Shown here: positions 44,456-57,460 of the stretch, one piece after another
Position numbering within the stretch: position 1 is the first letter of the stretch
How the letters are laid out: each line of letters begins with the position of its first letter
Assembly (NCBI RefSeq): GCF_030272615.1
Contig: NC_081406.1
Location: 188,960,391-189,024,390 of the forward strand
Direction of reading: 5' to 3'
Source: Cryptomeria japonica
Lineage: Eukaryota > Streptophyta > Pinopsida > Cupressales > Cupressaceae
DNA length: 64,000 nucleotides
Notes under the pieces: model-generated
What the model was told of the DNA's origin: nothing
Databases searched by the model: none
Seen by the model: the letters and a program-made list of their open reading frames with translations, nothing else
Position numbers and translations under genes: made by a program

Positions 44456-47400
44456 ATGGAGTTGATTAAACACTGAAATAAATCATTGGATGAGTTGTAT
44501 ACTCCCGTTGTTTAATGTTCTTGTCAATGAATGCCCATGGCTACTATTCTAAAGTTTTATAAGCTTGCTTGGTAAATATCAAATTTTGCTGAGAAACAAG
44601 CTCAGAGAAAGTTTTGATGGTCTTTTAGCTCACAATGAAGTTTTAAGTTTGGTGAAATGTTGTATAATGTTGTTTTTTTAATTCCTTGCTTATCAATCAA
44701 GCTACGCTTGCTTTGAGCAAACTGCAAATTAATAAGGTGGTTATTGTGGTAAAGCATAATTTTGTCTTGTGTTTTCACATCTTTCACGTTGCATGACTTT
44801 TGAAGAAAGGCACTGGATTCAATGATACATTTCTAACTTTTATTTGAAGAGATTGTAAGTTATTTTTCTCATTTGCAGTCAGGTTGATGTGTAATGTGTC
44901 CCACAAAAAGTTTTGATCAAATAAAGGGTCTGAATCCATAAGAATAATAGTTATAGAGGCAAAAGGGACTAGCCTCATCAGGAGTGAGGTTAGGAAAACT
45001 AAACTAAAACATTCAATGCTTTTGATTGGAGCATAGAAATGGCGAGAATAAGAGTTTCAACTCTAAACTAATAACTATTCTTTCAGGACACAAGAAAGAG
45101 AGTGAGAAGAGGTAGGATCTTTCCTCTTTCTAAGAACAACAACCCAAACAATACTAGCATCCAAGGTCTTACAAAGAAGGGGAAACAAGAGGTGATCCCT
45201 ACCCTACTTACTTTTGGGAAGATAACCAACATATGCATTCGGAACATCAGGATGAAAGCCAAGGGAATCATTGTCCACAATAGAAGGCTAGAACTAAACA
45301 GAAGCAATCAGAGAAGATGTGAACATGTTATGGATTGAATTTGATTAACATTTAAAATTGCAATAAAAATTGTATGTGGGTATGTGTCTATTTTATATAA
45401 ATAAAGAGGTAGATACTATAATGTGTATGCATATTTATCTATTTATATAACTAGAGAGACGGATACATATAATGTATATATAATGTATAAATGTATATGT
45501 GTATACATGTTTATACATGTTTATACATGTATACTATAATTATAGATACATTAACTTGTATATATGTATGTATCTATATTTATATAACAAAACTCTATAT
45601 TTCATATACTTATTTTTGTTGACTATTTTTAATGATACTTATATTTTGTCAAATAGTACAGAATGATTTTAATATTAAAATGTCCACATGATTAAAATCA
45701 ACTATATTACTAAAAATATATGTTTGAGTATAAACACTTTAAGATATAATATAAAAAGAAAATTGCATGTTTTTTCAACTTCATAAAACATTCTCAACTT
45801 ATGACTTTAAATAATTTAAAATCTACATTTATAATACATATCTTAAAACCTATCAAAAAAATTATTTCTTAAAGAATTATAATGTTACATATGAAATTTT
45901 ATTTATATAAACTAAAATGAAGTTCTTTATATTATATTCAAAATACTTATTTCTTTTATGTTACATTAGATTATTGAATAATTTATTTTAAAATATAATT
46001 ATATAGATTAAAAAATCATATGTAATTAATTTTGAAATAAAAAATAATGTGCCACATTCTAAAAGTTTATTCATTTTATTACTATTTTTTCTTATACTTA
46101 ATTGTTATTTATTAAATTTAAAATTCTTTTAAGTAAGATTCTCATAACTTACAATATTATTTGACGATGGAAAAGATCATAATTTGGAATGTAGCTTACA
46201 ATTTTCATTACTCTAAAGAGTGATGGATGATAGCATCAAAGGAATAAATTTATACCCTCAAACCACTAATAATTATTTTGAATTTTTCTTTTTCTTGAGA
46301 AATAGTTGACTTATATTTTGAAATGTGTAGGTTTGATGTTAAGCATGAAATAATTTTATGCATGTCTTATTTATCTCTATATTAGACTTAGTATTAAAAA
46401 CTAAATGATGGAGTCAATGGTTTTATTAGCTCATAGTTTTGAGACACATAGTTTTTCTAATATCATAGTTGTATTTGTGTGAGTTTGAATTTATAAAAAT
46501 TATGTTTAGTGGGTGGGGTTGGCTGGTTAGCTATCATAACATATGGGGTTGACTATGATTTCTATCGAGCTCTTTTGTGGAGTACATAACTGAATCATGA
46601 CATGAGATGTGTTGTTGCATGGTTTTCTATTATGCTTGTATGCACGGAGATTTTTTTGGAGGAGCTTGGTATTTCATAAGTATCCATGGAGACTTTGTAA
46701 GTGTATTGTAATATTTCATTGTTTAATAATACATTAACAATTTGAGTATGAACACTTTTTGAGGTTTATTTTTCCTCTTGAAAGTTTTCTCATAGTATAT
46801 ATTCCATAATTGTATGTAATTTCTTTTATCCTAGCATTATGGATATTATATAAAGTTGTGGGCATGATTTTATCTCACAGGGTTATGTAGGAAATTGTTT
46901 GATCAACTTGGTAAATGATACCAAATCTATGATTATGGTCGAGGACTGTGAGAGATCCTTATTTTTTTAACCCTTGTTTGAGTCAATCAGATACAAAATT
47001 GAAGGCATGACAATGTTTAAAAATATTTTAAATTTATAAAGATATAAGTTATATTGTGCAAGTTGTCAAATTTTTAGAGTTGGGATTCAAGCTTTGCAAA
47101 TCTATAGTTAGATTTTTAGACCTAGTGCTTGAAAAACATTTAGTTAAAATATTTTTCCGTGGTGATCACCATGAAAGTTTTGTGAATGAAGTTTTAGAAA
47201 TGACTTCATGTGAAAAAGATAGACCTCGTAGTTATTGGATCCAAGAGGACCAAGAGATGAAAATGACATAAAATTTGACTTACTTGGGTCACTAAGGCCT
47301 AAGAGAAAAAGTGGTCTCATTCTCGATCATATGACCACATAGTGACAAATTACAAAGTAGAAAATATAAAAAATAATACCCTACACAAAAATTTATAAAT

Positions 47401-48596
47401 AATAGCAAAAATATTATGAAGGGGCATATGGAGTTTGCAAATCCTTATACCTCTTGATATCCTACTGATAGAGGTGTGCTAGACTACAATGATGTCAAAA
47501 ATTAAGCCACATGGGTTTATCAACCTCTATTCGAAGCTATTCAACCCCCAATTGATAGTATCATGTGGTAGTCAGCCTTTGGATACTAATTAGGTGGGGC
47601 CTAACACAACTTTGTAGGCTCAAAACTTTAAAAGAATTAAAATTTTGAAATTTTAACATATTTAAAAACCCTATAAAGTTTTTCACCACTAACCCTACAC
47701 CACCCAAGTGCTACTCCTTATGAACTAATAATGTTAGGATTACATTAACACTATGAAAACTACACAAATAGGTCTTTCTAGTCCTTTTATCCCTCGGATC
47801 ACATTTTCTTTCAAGGAGCATAACTTTCACATATTGTATCAAATCTTTAAATTCTTATAATCATAAAAATCTCTCTAATAACTATAAAATGGTATAGGTT
47901 TGTTCTTAGACTTTATTTTTTGTGTTATAATTTAGTTTTTAAAGTCAATAATGATCTAGAATAGTTAACATGTATATTGTATGAAATTTTTAACTTATTG
48001 GATGAGTAGAAAGAGGTTTTGTAGTTATTTTAGTATATATCAGAACCTTAAATATTAGGGTGTGATTGTGTAAGCGTCTAAATATATTGGTGAGTGAAAA
48101 CTTGAGGAAGTGAAAGTTTTGATGAGAATAATATGATGGTATAGAATATTAGAAAATTTGGTACTACATGTTATAGGCTTATAGATATTTTTAAAGTGTT
48201 TATATTGATGGAGATGGATACACAATTTGTTTTCTAGTTGGGGAAATAGTTGATAAACATTTGAGACTTGAATTCTTCATTTAGTGAGAGTTTAGTATAG
48301 GTACAATGATTGTAATGATTATTTTGTCATGAGTATTCATATGTATTTAAGCACCAACACAACATGATAATGTATATGGTAGATATGTTATGATACATTG
48401 AATGATTCATTATTATATTTGGTGGTGTATTTCAATTTTAGGAGGTTATTCTTATATCTTCTACACTTGTTTCCTTACTTGCAAATAGTTAATGAGAAAT
48501 TATGGATTTGTTTGGAAATCAAATTTGTAAGCTAGTGTTCAAGTCTTGAGATATACAAGTTATCTTCTTTGTTTTCTTGGTTTGTAGCTTATTGAT
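44456..48596. other. Long AT-rich stretch, no gene recognised
   Basis: The start contains the JAZ gene 2 3' region. 45360-45600 is ATGTATA/ACATGTTTATA-rich simple sequence. Open frames such as 45102-45338 and 47056-47271 have no recognisable domain and no supporting context. I see no terminal repeats or transposon domains. Confidence 0.4.
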
Positions 48597-48934
48597 GGGT
48601 AAGTGCACAAAGATGGTTGTCAAAAAGGGGGGTATAAGTGGACACTTTCTTTCTGAAATCAGGTGAACCTGAACTTGGAGGCAAAATTTAAAAATCATCC
48701 ACTCAAGATATGAAGATAGTCAAAGAACAAATATTGTAGTACTCTGTATCTAGTTTCCAAACTACTAAATTTTTTCAAAATTGGATAAGATTAAGGGGGT
48801 CAAATCCTTCACGCACGAAAAAATGACCCTGATTTTTTCTGAAAAACATAACATGGTGTCTGACGTGCGCATCAAAAAAGTCATAGTTAGATTTAGTATT
48901 TTGACACCCTCCATACCCATTCTTCATGATGTTA

Positions 48935-50736
48935 GTTTGTGCACATGACGAACCAAATCAATTCTAGCCAATATAGCAACTTTGCATTGCATGCAACTGA
49001 CGGTTTTTGCAGCAGCGAAAAAATGGTACCGATCAAAAATGGCTCTAAGTCATCAAAAACCCAGACAAACCATTGTAGAGGATCCTCACGCGACCCCACG
49101 GGTTCAAACAGATTGGCCATATGTGTTCTGGATTGGAAGAAACAGTCTGTCAAAAGTTGACAATTTTTTGGACTCATCACACTTGAGAGATCACATCGAT
49201 ATGGTATGACTCTCAATGTTTTGGTGCTTTGAGATGCACGATAGGGGCATGCCTCGCACAAAAATTCCCACCCAAACGCGCTCGTGACGTCGATTTGTGC
49301 ACATGACGAACCAAATCAATTCTAGCTAATTAGCAACTTTGCATTGCATGCAACTAATGGTTTTTAAAGCAGGCGAAAAAATGCTACCAATCGAAAATGG
49401 CTCTGACTCATAAAAACCCATGACAAGACATCTAGAGGAGCCTCATGCAACCCCACGGGTTCAAACAGATCGACCATATGTGTCCTAGATTGGAAGAAAT
49501 AGTCTGTCAAAATTTGACAATTTTTTGGACTCATGACACTTGAGAGATCGCATCGGTACGGTATGACTCGATGTTTCGGTACTTTGGGATGCATGAAAGG
49601 GGCATGCCTAGCATAAACCTGCCCACCTGGATGCGCTTGTGATGTCATTTTGTGTACACTATGAACTGAATCAACTCTAACCAATCTAACAACTTTGCAT
49701 TGCATGCAACTAACAGTTTTTGCAATAGGCAAAAAAATGCTACCAATCGAAAATGGTTCTGACTCAACCGAGACAAGCCATTATAGAGGAGCCTCACACG
49801 ACCCCATGGGTTTGAACAGATTGACCATATGTGTCTTGGATTTGAAGGAAAAGTTTGTCAAGTTTTGACAATTTTTTGGACACATGGCACTTGAGAGATC
49901 GCACCGATACGGTATGACTCGACATTCCAACATTTTGGGATGCACGACAAGGGCATGCCTAGCGTAAACCTGCCCACCCAAACACACTCATGACATCGGT
50001 TTGTGCACACGATGAACTGAATCAGTTCTAGCCAATCTGACAACTTTGCATTGTATGCAACTGGCAGTTTTTGCTGCAGGGGAAAAAATGCTACCAATTG
50101 AAAATAGCTTCAACTTGTCAAATACCGAGACAAAATATTGTAGAGGAGCCTCACGTGACCCCATGGGTTCAAATGGATCGACCATATGTGTCCTGGATTT
50201 CAAGAAACAGTCCGTCAAGTTTTGACAATTTTTTGGACTCAGGGCACTTAAGAGACTGCACTGGTATGGTATGACTCTCGACATTCCAGCAATTTGAGAT
50301 GCACAAAAGGAACATTCCTAGCATAAACCTTCCCACCCAAACACACTTGTGATGTCGGTTTGTGCACATGATGAACCGAATCAATTCTAGCCAATCTGAC
50401 AACTTTGCATTGCATGCAACTAGCAGTTTTTGCTGCAGGCGAAAAAATGCTACCAATTGAAAATAGCTCTGACTCGTCAAAAACCACGACAAGCCATTGC
50501 AGAGGAGCCTTACACAACCCCATGAGTTCAAACAAATCGACCATATGTGTCCTGCATTTGAAGAGAAAGTTCGTCAAATTTTGACAATTTTTTGGACTCA
50601 GGGCACTTGAGAGATTGCACCGATATGGTATGACTCTCAACATTCTGGCACTTTGGGATGCACGACAGGGGCATGCCTAGTGTAAACCTGCCCACTTGGA
50701 CGTGCTTGCGATGTTGGGTTGTGCACACGACGAACA
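48935..50736. repeat. Five tandem repeats of about 355 bp
   Basis: GTTTGTGCACATGACGAACC-type unit starts lie at 48935, 49293, 49648, 49999 and 50358, with a partial sixth at about 50717. Periods are 358, 355, 351, 359 and 359. All units share GCAACTTTGCATTGCATGCA, GACAATTTTTTGGACTCA and GGGGCATGCCT-like blocks. Minus-strand open frames recur in each unit (phrases such as VIPYRCDLSS and SPKNCQ), but the period is not a multiple of three. Confidence 0.92.
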
Positions 50737-51259
50737 AAATTTTACCATTGCGAGCGTGAGGATGCTCTTGCACCAAACACATATTGTTGTTTATATTCAT
50801 ATTGTCGATTTTTTTTGTTTATATTCATATTGTTGATTACATATGCAAATATTCATTTAAATTTATAAAAGGGCAGCCACCAAATACATCGAATACACAA
50901 TAAATGAACTGAATACAAGGAGTTTTGTAGGGTTAATTCAACATTTTAGAAATTTTATCAAATCATATTCCACGATTGCAATGTTTTATATCATATATTT
51001 TTGTTGTTTATATTCATATTGTTTATTAAATTTATAAAAGGACAACCACAAAATACAACGAATACAAAATAATGAACTCAGTACACATTTATTGGATTGA
51101 ATATCGATATTTATATATATAAAAAAGACATGTCTACCAAGTCAGTACAAGTATTACAAAAATGTGGCATATGCCATGTCCAAATCGATATACAATAAAA
51201 ATGTAGAATATATCTACATGTATTGGTCATTCTATGACCAAAACTAACACTATATGATC

Positions 51260-53760
51260 CTAAACTTGTGGTGGATCATCAAAATCAAGCCTCTTCGATG
51301 CAGTACGCAGCTCTGTAGATGGCTGCAAAACAACAATTCAAAAGCCAAGTTAGAATTCTTTTGTAGAAAATAGTTCACAATTAATAACATAACTATGCAT
51401 TTAACTTTAATTCCTTTGCAATTGAAATGTAGATTACCTCATCAGCTGATCTAGGAGCTAATGTCTTCGCTCTCCTCTCCTTGTCACTCTTAGGAGTTTT
51501 CTTGAAGACATACTTAAATGGATCCACGTTATGGTCGTACCGTGAAGGGGTCTATTGTAGATTAAATGTATAATTAATACAATGTACTAACATAAATATA
51601 TCAAAAACACTTAAAAGCTATAATATAGAGAACAATGACGTACCTGTGCCTGAGATGCTTCTCCAATGGACTGAGGATGGCTCACCATCAATGTAAAAAC
51701 TATCGATATTACCTATACAAAAAATGTTCAATGATTAAATACAATTAATATAAAGATAAGTATTGAAGGTTAAAAACAATTAATTTTACATATCAAACAA
51801 ACCTGTACCGGATCCTGAGATGCTTCTCCAGTGCAAGGAGGAGGGTTCGCCATTGATGAAATAGGTATGGATATTTCCTGTATGAAAAAATTATAAGATT
51901 ATAATATATCACAAGTTCACATGTACGCATGTATATAATCATGAAATCAAGAAAATAAAGTATAGATACATACCTCCCCCCTCTCTTGATCCATGGGCGA
52001 ATCAGGTGCATTCAACAAATCCACATGGCTCAATGGTCGTTGTACATGTAAAATAGACAAAAAACACTAATTAATCTACAAACCCCAACTAATACTTGAT
52101 TTCAACATTTTCAAACAATTGTACAACTAAAAATGTGTTCAATTACCTTCTTCCTACGTTTTGGCATCTTCGAGGAATCCTTTTTCTTAGGACAAGCCCT
52201 AGATGCGGAGGGGGTGCCCTAAAAAAACAAAATTAACATGAGATATTAGTACAGATAATAAATTAAACATAATTTTAAAAATCTAAAATGAAATGACTTT
52301 CATATTCCATCAAAACAATACATAAAAAGGGTTGTACAAAATATGATACTGTATAGCCTTGTAGGCCAAAATCGATTGCTGAGAGCGTGATGCCATCAAT
52401 CTGGGACATTTCGTCCCTTGTCAACACCTACAAACTAGAAATTGGACCAATCATTAAAGATAGTTAGTATATATTGTATTTTTTTGAATTCAAAATGTAC
52501 TATTCTATTTTAACATGTTACAAAGTTTATACCTTAGGCATCAAAGTTGCAGCTATAGTAACTGGGGGAGGAGTATGGGATACTGCTACTGCATCCTAAA
52601 ATGCATATTATTTGTCTCAATTTAAATCGAAGTATAAATGAAAATTCATTTATGTAATTACAAATTTAAAGTGACTAATAAATAAAATGCTATGAATTCA
52701 AATCAACACACCTGTGTCTGTGGCTCATGGGCGAACACCATGTCCATCATCTCATCTGTCAGCATGAAATCCTCAACCGTGTGGGCTTGACATCTACTCC
52801 TGCAAATCATGCACAAATGAGATGAGGATCCATCTGCATCGTCTACATCATCTACCCCCGAGCATATCCCCGAGCAACTAACACACATATGCTGGATGGG
52901 CTCTCTGTCACCACCTAATGGCTCATCATCCAATACAATAGGGTGTGCTAATGATGTCCCATGCTAGATGATGGCACCAGTCAATGCTATGGCTGCCTGA
53001 AGAGTTTGTAGCTCCATTGACTCTTTTAGCTCTACAGGGACAACCTGATGCACCTTGGGTTTGGGTGCTAGGGGGTGACGACTCTCCGTGGGTAATCGCC
53101 TATGGGCTCCAAGTCTATCTTGGGTAGAGCCACCACCTCTACCATGGAACTCTCTCATGTCAAAATAGTTTGGGTTCACATTGAGCACAAACTCACAATA
53201 TACTTTTCTCAAAAAAAATAATGGCACCTCATAATTATTACAAGGTGGATCATCAAAGACAATCCACCACCTCTACCAAAAAAAAATCTTCATCTGCTCA
53301 TTAGTACACCAATGTATGGGAAACCCCTTTGCATTAAGAGGTAATGACTGACCAGTTTTGGGATCAATGAAAAGGGAACATATTTGTTGTTTACTAATAT
53401 TTTTATTTTTTACTCCATCGTATGATAGCCCATCGGCATAGAATTGACGACACTTATACCTAAAACTTCCCCATTTGGTAATTTGTGTGGAAACAGCTAT
53501 GGAACCACTAGCTAATGTTTCTAGGCTAGTGGCGAGGGATTGATGATGCTCAAGTTTAGAATTTTTCAATTTAACAATCAGTCTATTAATTTTAGACGTA
53601 TTTTGTCTTAACTGATTAATTAATTTCTCTTGTGTTTCGGGTGTGCAGTCAAAAGGAGGAATTGGGGGTTGTTCTTGTGTGTTTTCAGGAGATGCATTTG
53701 GTTGTTCTTGTGGGTTTTCAAGAGGTGCATTTGGTTGTTCTTATTTTGGATTAGAAGAAT
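51260..53760 (-). pseudogene. Decayed multi-exon gene of unknown function inside the TIR element
   Basis: The main exon 52712-53760 is one reading frame with only three in-frame stops (TAA 53741-53743, TAG 53270-53272, TAG 52961-52963). It ends at a GT donor. Downstream exons with GT-AG borders and phase 0 follow: 52533-52595, 52350-52427 and 52147-52218. Further exon-like pieces run to a stop at 51260-51262 (end DDPPQV). The N-terminal part has three EQPNAPLENPQ-like repeats and a helical Lys/Leu-rich stretch, then KCRQFYADGLSYDG. A later segment has CVSCSGICSG and LCMICRSRC, suggesting zinc binding. 52147-52218 encodes a basic KKKDSSKMPKRRKK, a likely nuclear signal. I do not recognise the family; it may be an element-encoded protein or a captured host gene. 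Confidence 0.65.
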
Positions 53761-54013
53761 CTAGTTTTTGAAACAAAAAATGAAAAAACCTAATCAAAAT
53801 TAATGAAATTAAATTCAAAATGTAAAAAGAATTGAACAAACGGGAAAGAAAGACAAAAATAAACAAAAACTAATATTGATCCATAGCTTGGAGGACAAAT
53901 CTAGCACCCCGTTCGCGGTTTAGGAGAAGAAATGGGTAAAAAATGAAGTAAAAAATGCACTATTCATGAGTAAATGAGACCCAGTTTTTTTTTAAATACT
54001 TTTTTTTACTAGG

Positions 54014-54222
54014 CACCGCGTACGTGGTTATATTTGGATTATTAGCGTGTACGCACTCATTTTCCTATGAGCAGCGCGTACGCGCTCATTTTCCTTGGCG
54101 TAGCATGTACACGCTCATTTTCCTAAAAGCAGCGCGTACACGCTATCCTCTCTAGGCTTGAGAAGATCAAACCTAAGCGTGTACGCGGGAATTTTAAATT
54201 TTAAAACCGTGTACGTGCTGCT
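54014..54222. repeat. CpG-rich array of palindromic GCGTACGC-type motifs near the right TIR
   Basis: At least seven variants of a G(C/T)GTAC(A/G)(C/T) core occur in about 210 bp of otherwise AT-rich DNA, including the perfect 12-bp palindrome GCGCGTACGCGC at 54074-54085. Three are followed by CTCATTTTCCT. It lies upstream of the minus-strand gene and just inside the right TIR. Confidence 0.85.
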
Positions 54223-54729
54223 TGTTTTTCCATGTATTTTTAGGTGGTGTCCACTTTTTTGACCACCATCTTTGTGCACATACCCTGATGTGATGGTGAC
54301 TTTATATTTTATATTATTTTGTGATAAAAAAATTATGTATCTTTTTTGTTTGGTCACCCATTGGTCATAGTGGGTTGACTCAGATGTGGACTATCTATAT
54401 CCACAAGTCATTTTAGTGTTAATGCAGATTTATGAATTTATACTTGTATGTAGTCATTTTTACATTAGAATATAATGCATTAGGATAAAATTATGAATGG
54501 TTAGTGTGATTAGATAGGCAATTATTGGACTAGTAGCATGTTATTTATAAAAAATTCATGGATAACCTGGTTACATAGTTTGATGGCAGAATTTTGCAAT
54601 GATGTTTCAGTGACCATTTATCTTCTTGGCCTAAAGAGAAATGTTAGTTATTCTTCATGTATTAAAATAGTAAAGGTCATATCTAATGTAAAAATACTTC
54701 AAATTTAATACAAATAATGATAACATAAA

Positions 54730-56280
54730 ATATTTTTTGGATTAAAGATTATCTTATAAAGAGAAACAAAAATGGGTTAGTAAGATGTTGGGGCATGACT
54801 TTGAGATTGTACATGACAAAGGAAAGGAGAACATTGTGGCAAATGTATTATCTAGAAATGATGAAGCATTATTATGTGTCATTTCAATACATACAAATAC
54901 AATTTGGTAGAAGAAGCCAAAGCAAAGTAGTAGAATGATGCTACTACAATGAATCTCATTCAATAGTTGTAGATTGATCCTAGTAATTTAGATCAGTTTT
55001 TTTTGGAAGGAAGATGATTTGTGATCTAAAGAGAAACTATACCCATGCAAGAATTCTACTCTCAAAAAATTATTCTTGTAGAGCTCCATGATTCTCCATT
55101 TGATGGTTATTCATAATTTTTAAGGACATATTCTTGAATCAAGCAAGATTAATTTTGGGAGGGGCTTAAAAGGGATGTTAAAAAATTGCTTAATTTTTTA
55201 TTTTTTTGTCAAACAAATAAAGTGGAGATAATTATGACACCTAGTCGTTTGTAGCCCTTAGTTATTCCTAGCTAGCATTAAGAAGAGCTCTCCATGGATT
55301 CCATGATTGGCCTTATAAGATGTAAAGGTAAGGGTTTGAGATCATGACATTGCATTATCTCATCCTTTTATAACAAGTACAATGGAAAAAGAATTTATGG
55401 AGAATACTCAAAAGTTACATTGAACTCCCAAGTTTTGTCAATGATTGTGACCTTATATATACTGGTAACTTTTTAACTGTATTTCTAGTACTTAGCTCAT
55501 GGATCTTCATACCACCCTCAATACGATGCACAAATTGAGGTTTTCATTAACTTCTTGGAAGGATATCTACAAAGTTTAATTTTAAATTAGTCTCAATGGG
55601 CAGATTGGATACCACTAGAAGAATGTTCATATATATTTTTTCTCTGTAGTTCATAAAAAATATATCCATTCATGGAACTATACTGATACCATCCTCCCTC
55701 CATCAATAATCACTGATGGTGGTCCACAATAGTTTAGGCTATGGAGGACCACAAACATCATCAACAATAGGTTCTTTAGTAACTCAAGAAGAATTTGGCC
55801 ATGGCACAAAATAGTCAATAAAAAATTAGGCTGACCAAAACCATACTCAAAGGATTTTTTAAGTTTGGGACTGGATTTTCTCGATATTATAGCCTTATAA
55901 GAAAATCAATTTGAAGAAAACAAAAAAGAACATTTTTTTCCCCAAAAATATTATGGTTTATTCAAGATTATGCAAAAGATAGGTACTATTTCCTATAAGC
56001 TTGAGCTACCTCCAACAAGTAAGATCCATCCAATTTTCCATGTTTCGTATTTAAATAAAGTGATGGGGCATAAGATCTCTATACAGATAGTATTACTATA
56101 GCTAGGTGAAGAAGGAAGAATAATATTAGAGCTAGAGTTAATTTTGCAAACATGCACAAAGAAGATAGGGACTAGGGCACTCACTAAGTATCTCATTTAA
56201 TGGAAGAATTTACTAGTTGAATATGTCACATGGGAGGAAGAAGAGTTCATCTAAAAATATCCACACTTTGTTAGTGTATG
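54730..56280 (+). pseudogene. Degraded Gypsy chromovirus, RNase H to chromodomain
   Basis: Plus-strand translation gives MLGHDFEIVHDKGKENIVAN followed by VLSR, the end of RNase H. Scattered integrase remnants follow, including an SIITDGGPQ-like core phrase near 55700 and KLELPPTSKIHPIFHVSYL near 56000. The end reads RALTKYLI-WKNLLVEYVTWE EEEFI, a chromodomain. Stops and frame changes are dense, so it is much older than the element at 7057-18786. Confidence 0.75.
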
Positions 56281-57460
56281 AATCTATTTGTGAACCCTAA
56301 CAAAGCCAACCACTAACCCTAGATCTACAAACAAACAATAGAGATCTTTCATGCAATCTCAATAAAACACAAAATAATCATGATTATATCTTCATGTCCA
56401 TGGTAGATTTGTCTCCATTGTTCTCCTATCTTCTATGATCTTTTATTGATGATGGTTTTCTCTCAAATTTGTATGCATTTGCACAAGATCTCAAAGAGGA
56501 ACGAATGTGGTTGTGATGATGTATGCTAGAGATATTTTTGCATCATCTAAGTACTCTCAATGATTGTGGATAGACAAAAATGAAAGGAAGAAACTTACTT
56601 TATATAAGTATCAAAGAGAACCAAGTTTTTAGATTAAGAGATTAAGAGATGAATGGCCTTGGTCATATAGATGAAATAAAATCAATAGGATTGAAGGGTA
56701 GGTAAAGATGAAGGGAGGAGATTAAGAGGTGGGTTGACTTTGGAGAAAGTACAAAGTGAATGAAGAGATGGTTGACACTTGTCACATGCCTATGATTTTA
56801 GATTATGATCCATGTGAACAAGTTAAAGGGCTCAGATTAAAAGGGGAAAAGGGTGATTTTAGAATAATTAAATAAATAATATATTTATTTAATTAGGATA
56901 GAAAAGACAATGAATCAATAAAATAAATAGAAATATTTATTTAATTAATGGTGGAAAACTCTAATGAATGCATTAATTTTAAAAAAAGTTTATTTAATTA
57001 ATAGAGGAATTTAATAAAAAAATATTAAATATGTGTGAGCTTGAATTTCATCCTTAGAATGTTGCCTGCAATAAGTTAGTTTCACAAAATACAATGGAAA
57101 TGCATACAAGAAATCCAAAATCCACCAATGAAACTACATGAAATACATACTAAAATAAAACATTATTTTACCTTCATGGCTTATGTCTCATTGTGTCCTA
57201 ACTCCACTGTTCCTGGTTGCAGATGGTGTGCTTTCAGACAATGCATTGTTGGCTTTCAAGATGGCATATGAAGAATGGACTGATAACTTGTAGTTAACTA
57301 ATAGTATGATATGCAAAGCTACATGATTGTGCTAAAATGATTATGCTATATGATTATATTGCTAAAATGATATTTGCTATTTGCTAATTGCTTCAAAAAC
57401 TCACAGATGCATATGATTAATTGAAAAACTATTTGAAGACTCTTGAAGTCTCTTGAAGTC
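56281..57460. other. AT-rich repeat-derived stretch
   Basis: No coding domain. It probably includes LTR sequence of the chromovirus remnant on its left and of the Gypsy element on its right, but I could not place the boundaries. Confidence 0.3.

Larger units (their letters stand above)
48597..54285. mobile_element. Unclassified DNA-transposon-like element with terminal inverted repeats
   Basis: The left end reads GGGTAAGTGCACAAAGATGG from 48597. The inverse of the right end (to 54285) reads GGGTATGTGCACAAAGATGG. The match continues through GTCAAAAA and GTGGACAC with two substitutions and one 6-nt gap. TGAT lies immediately outside both ends (48593-48596 and 54286-54289). Inside are five 355-bp tandem repeats, a decayed multi-exon minus-strand gene and a palindrome array next to the right end. 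No transposase domain is recognised, so it is non-autonomous or of a family I cannot name. Confidence 0.7.

Noticed and set aside
45102-45338. 78-codon plus-strand frame
   Set aside because: No domain, promoter or splice context is visible, and an overlapping minus-strand frame is equally long.
48932-50800. Many overlapping frames of 70-130 codons across the 355-bp repeats
   Set aside because: They recur because the DNA repeats. The frames differ between units and the period is not a multiple of three, so I do not call genes.
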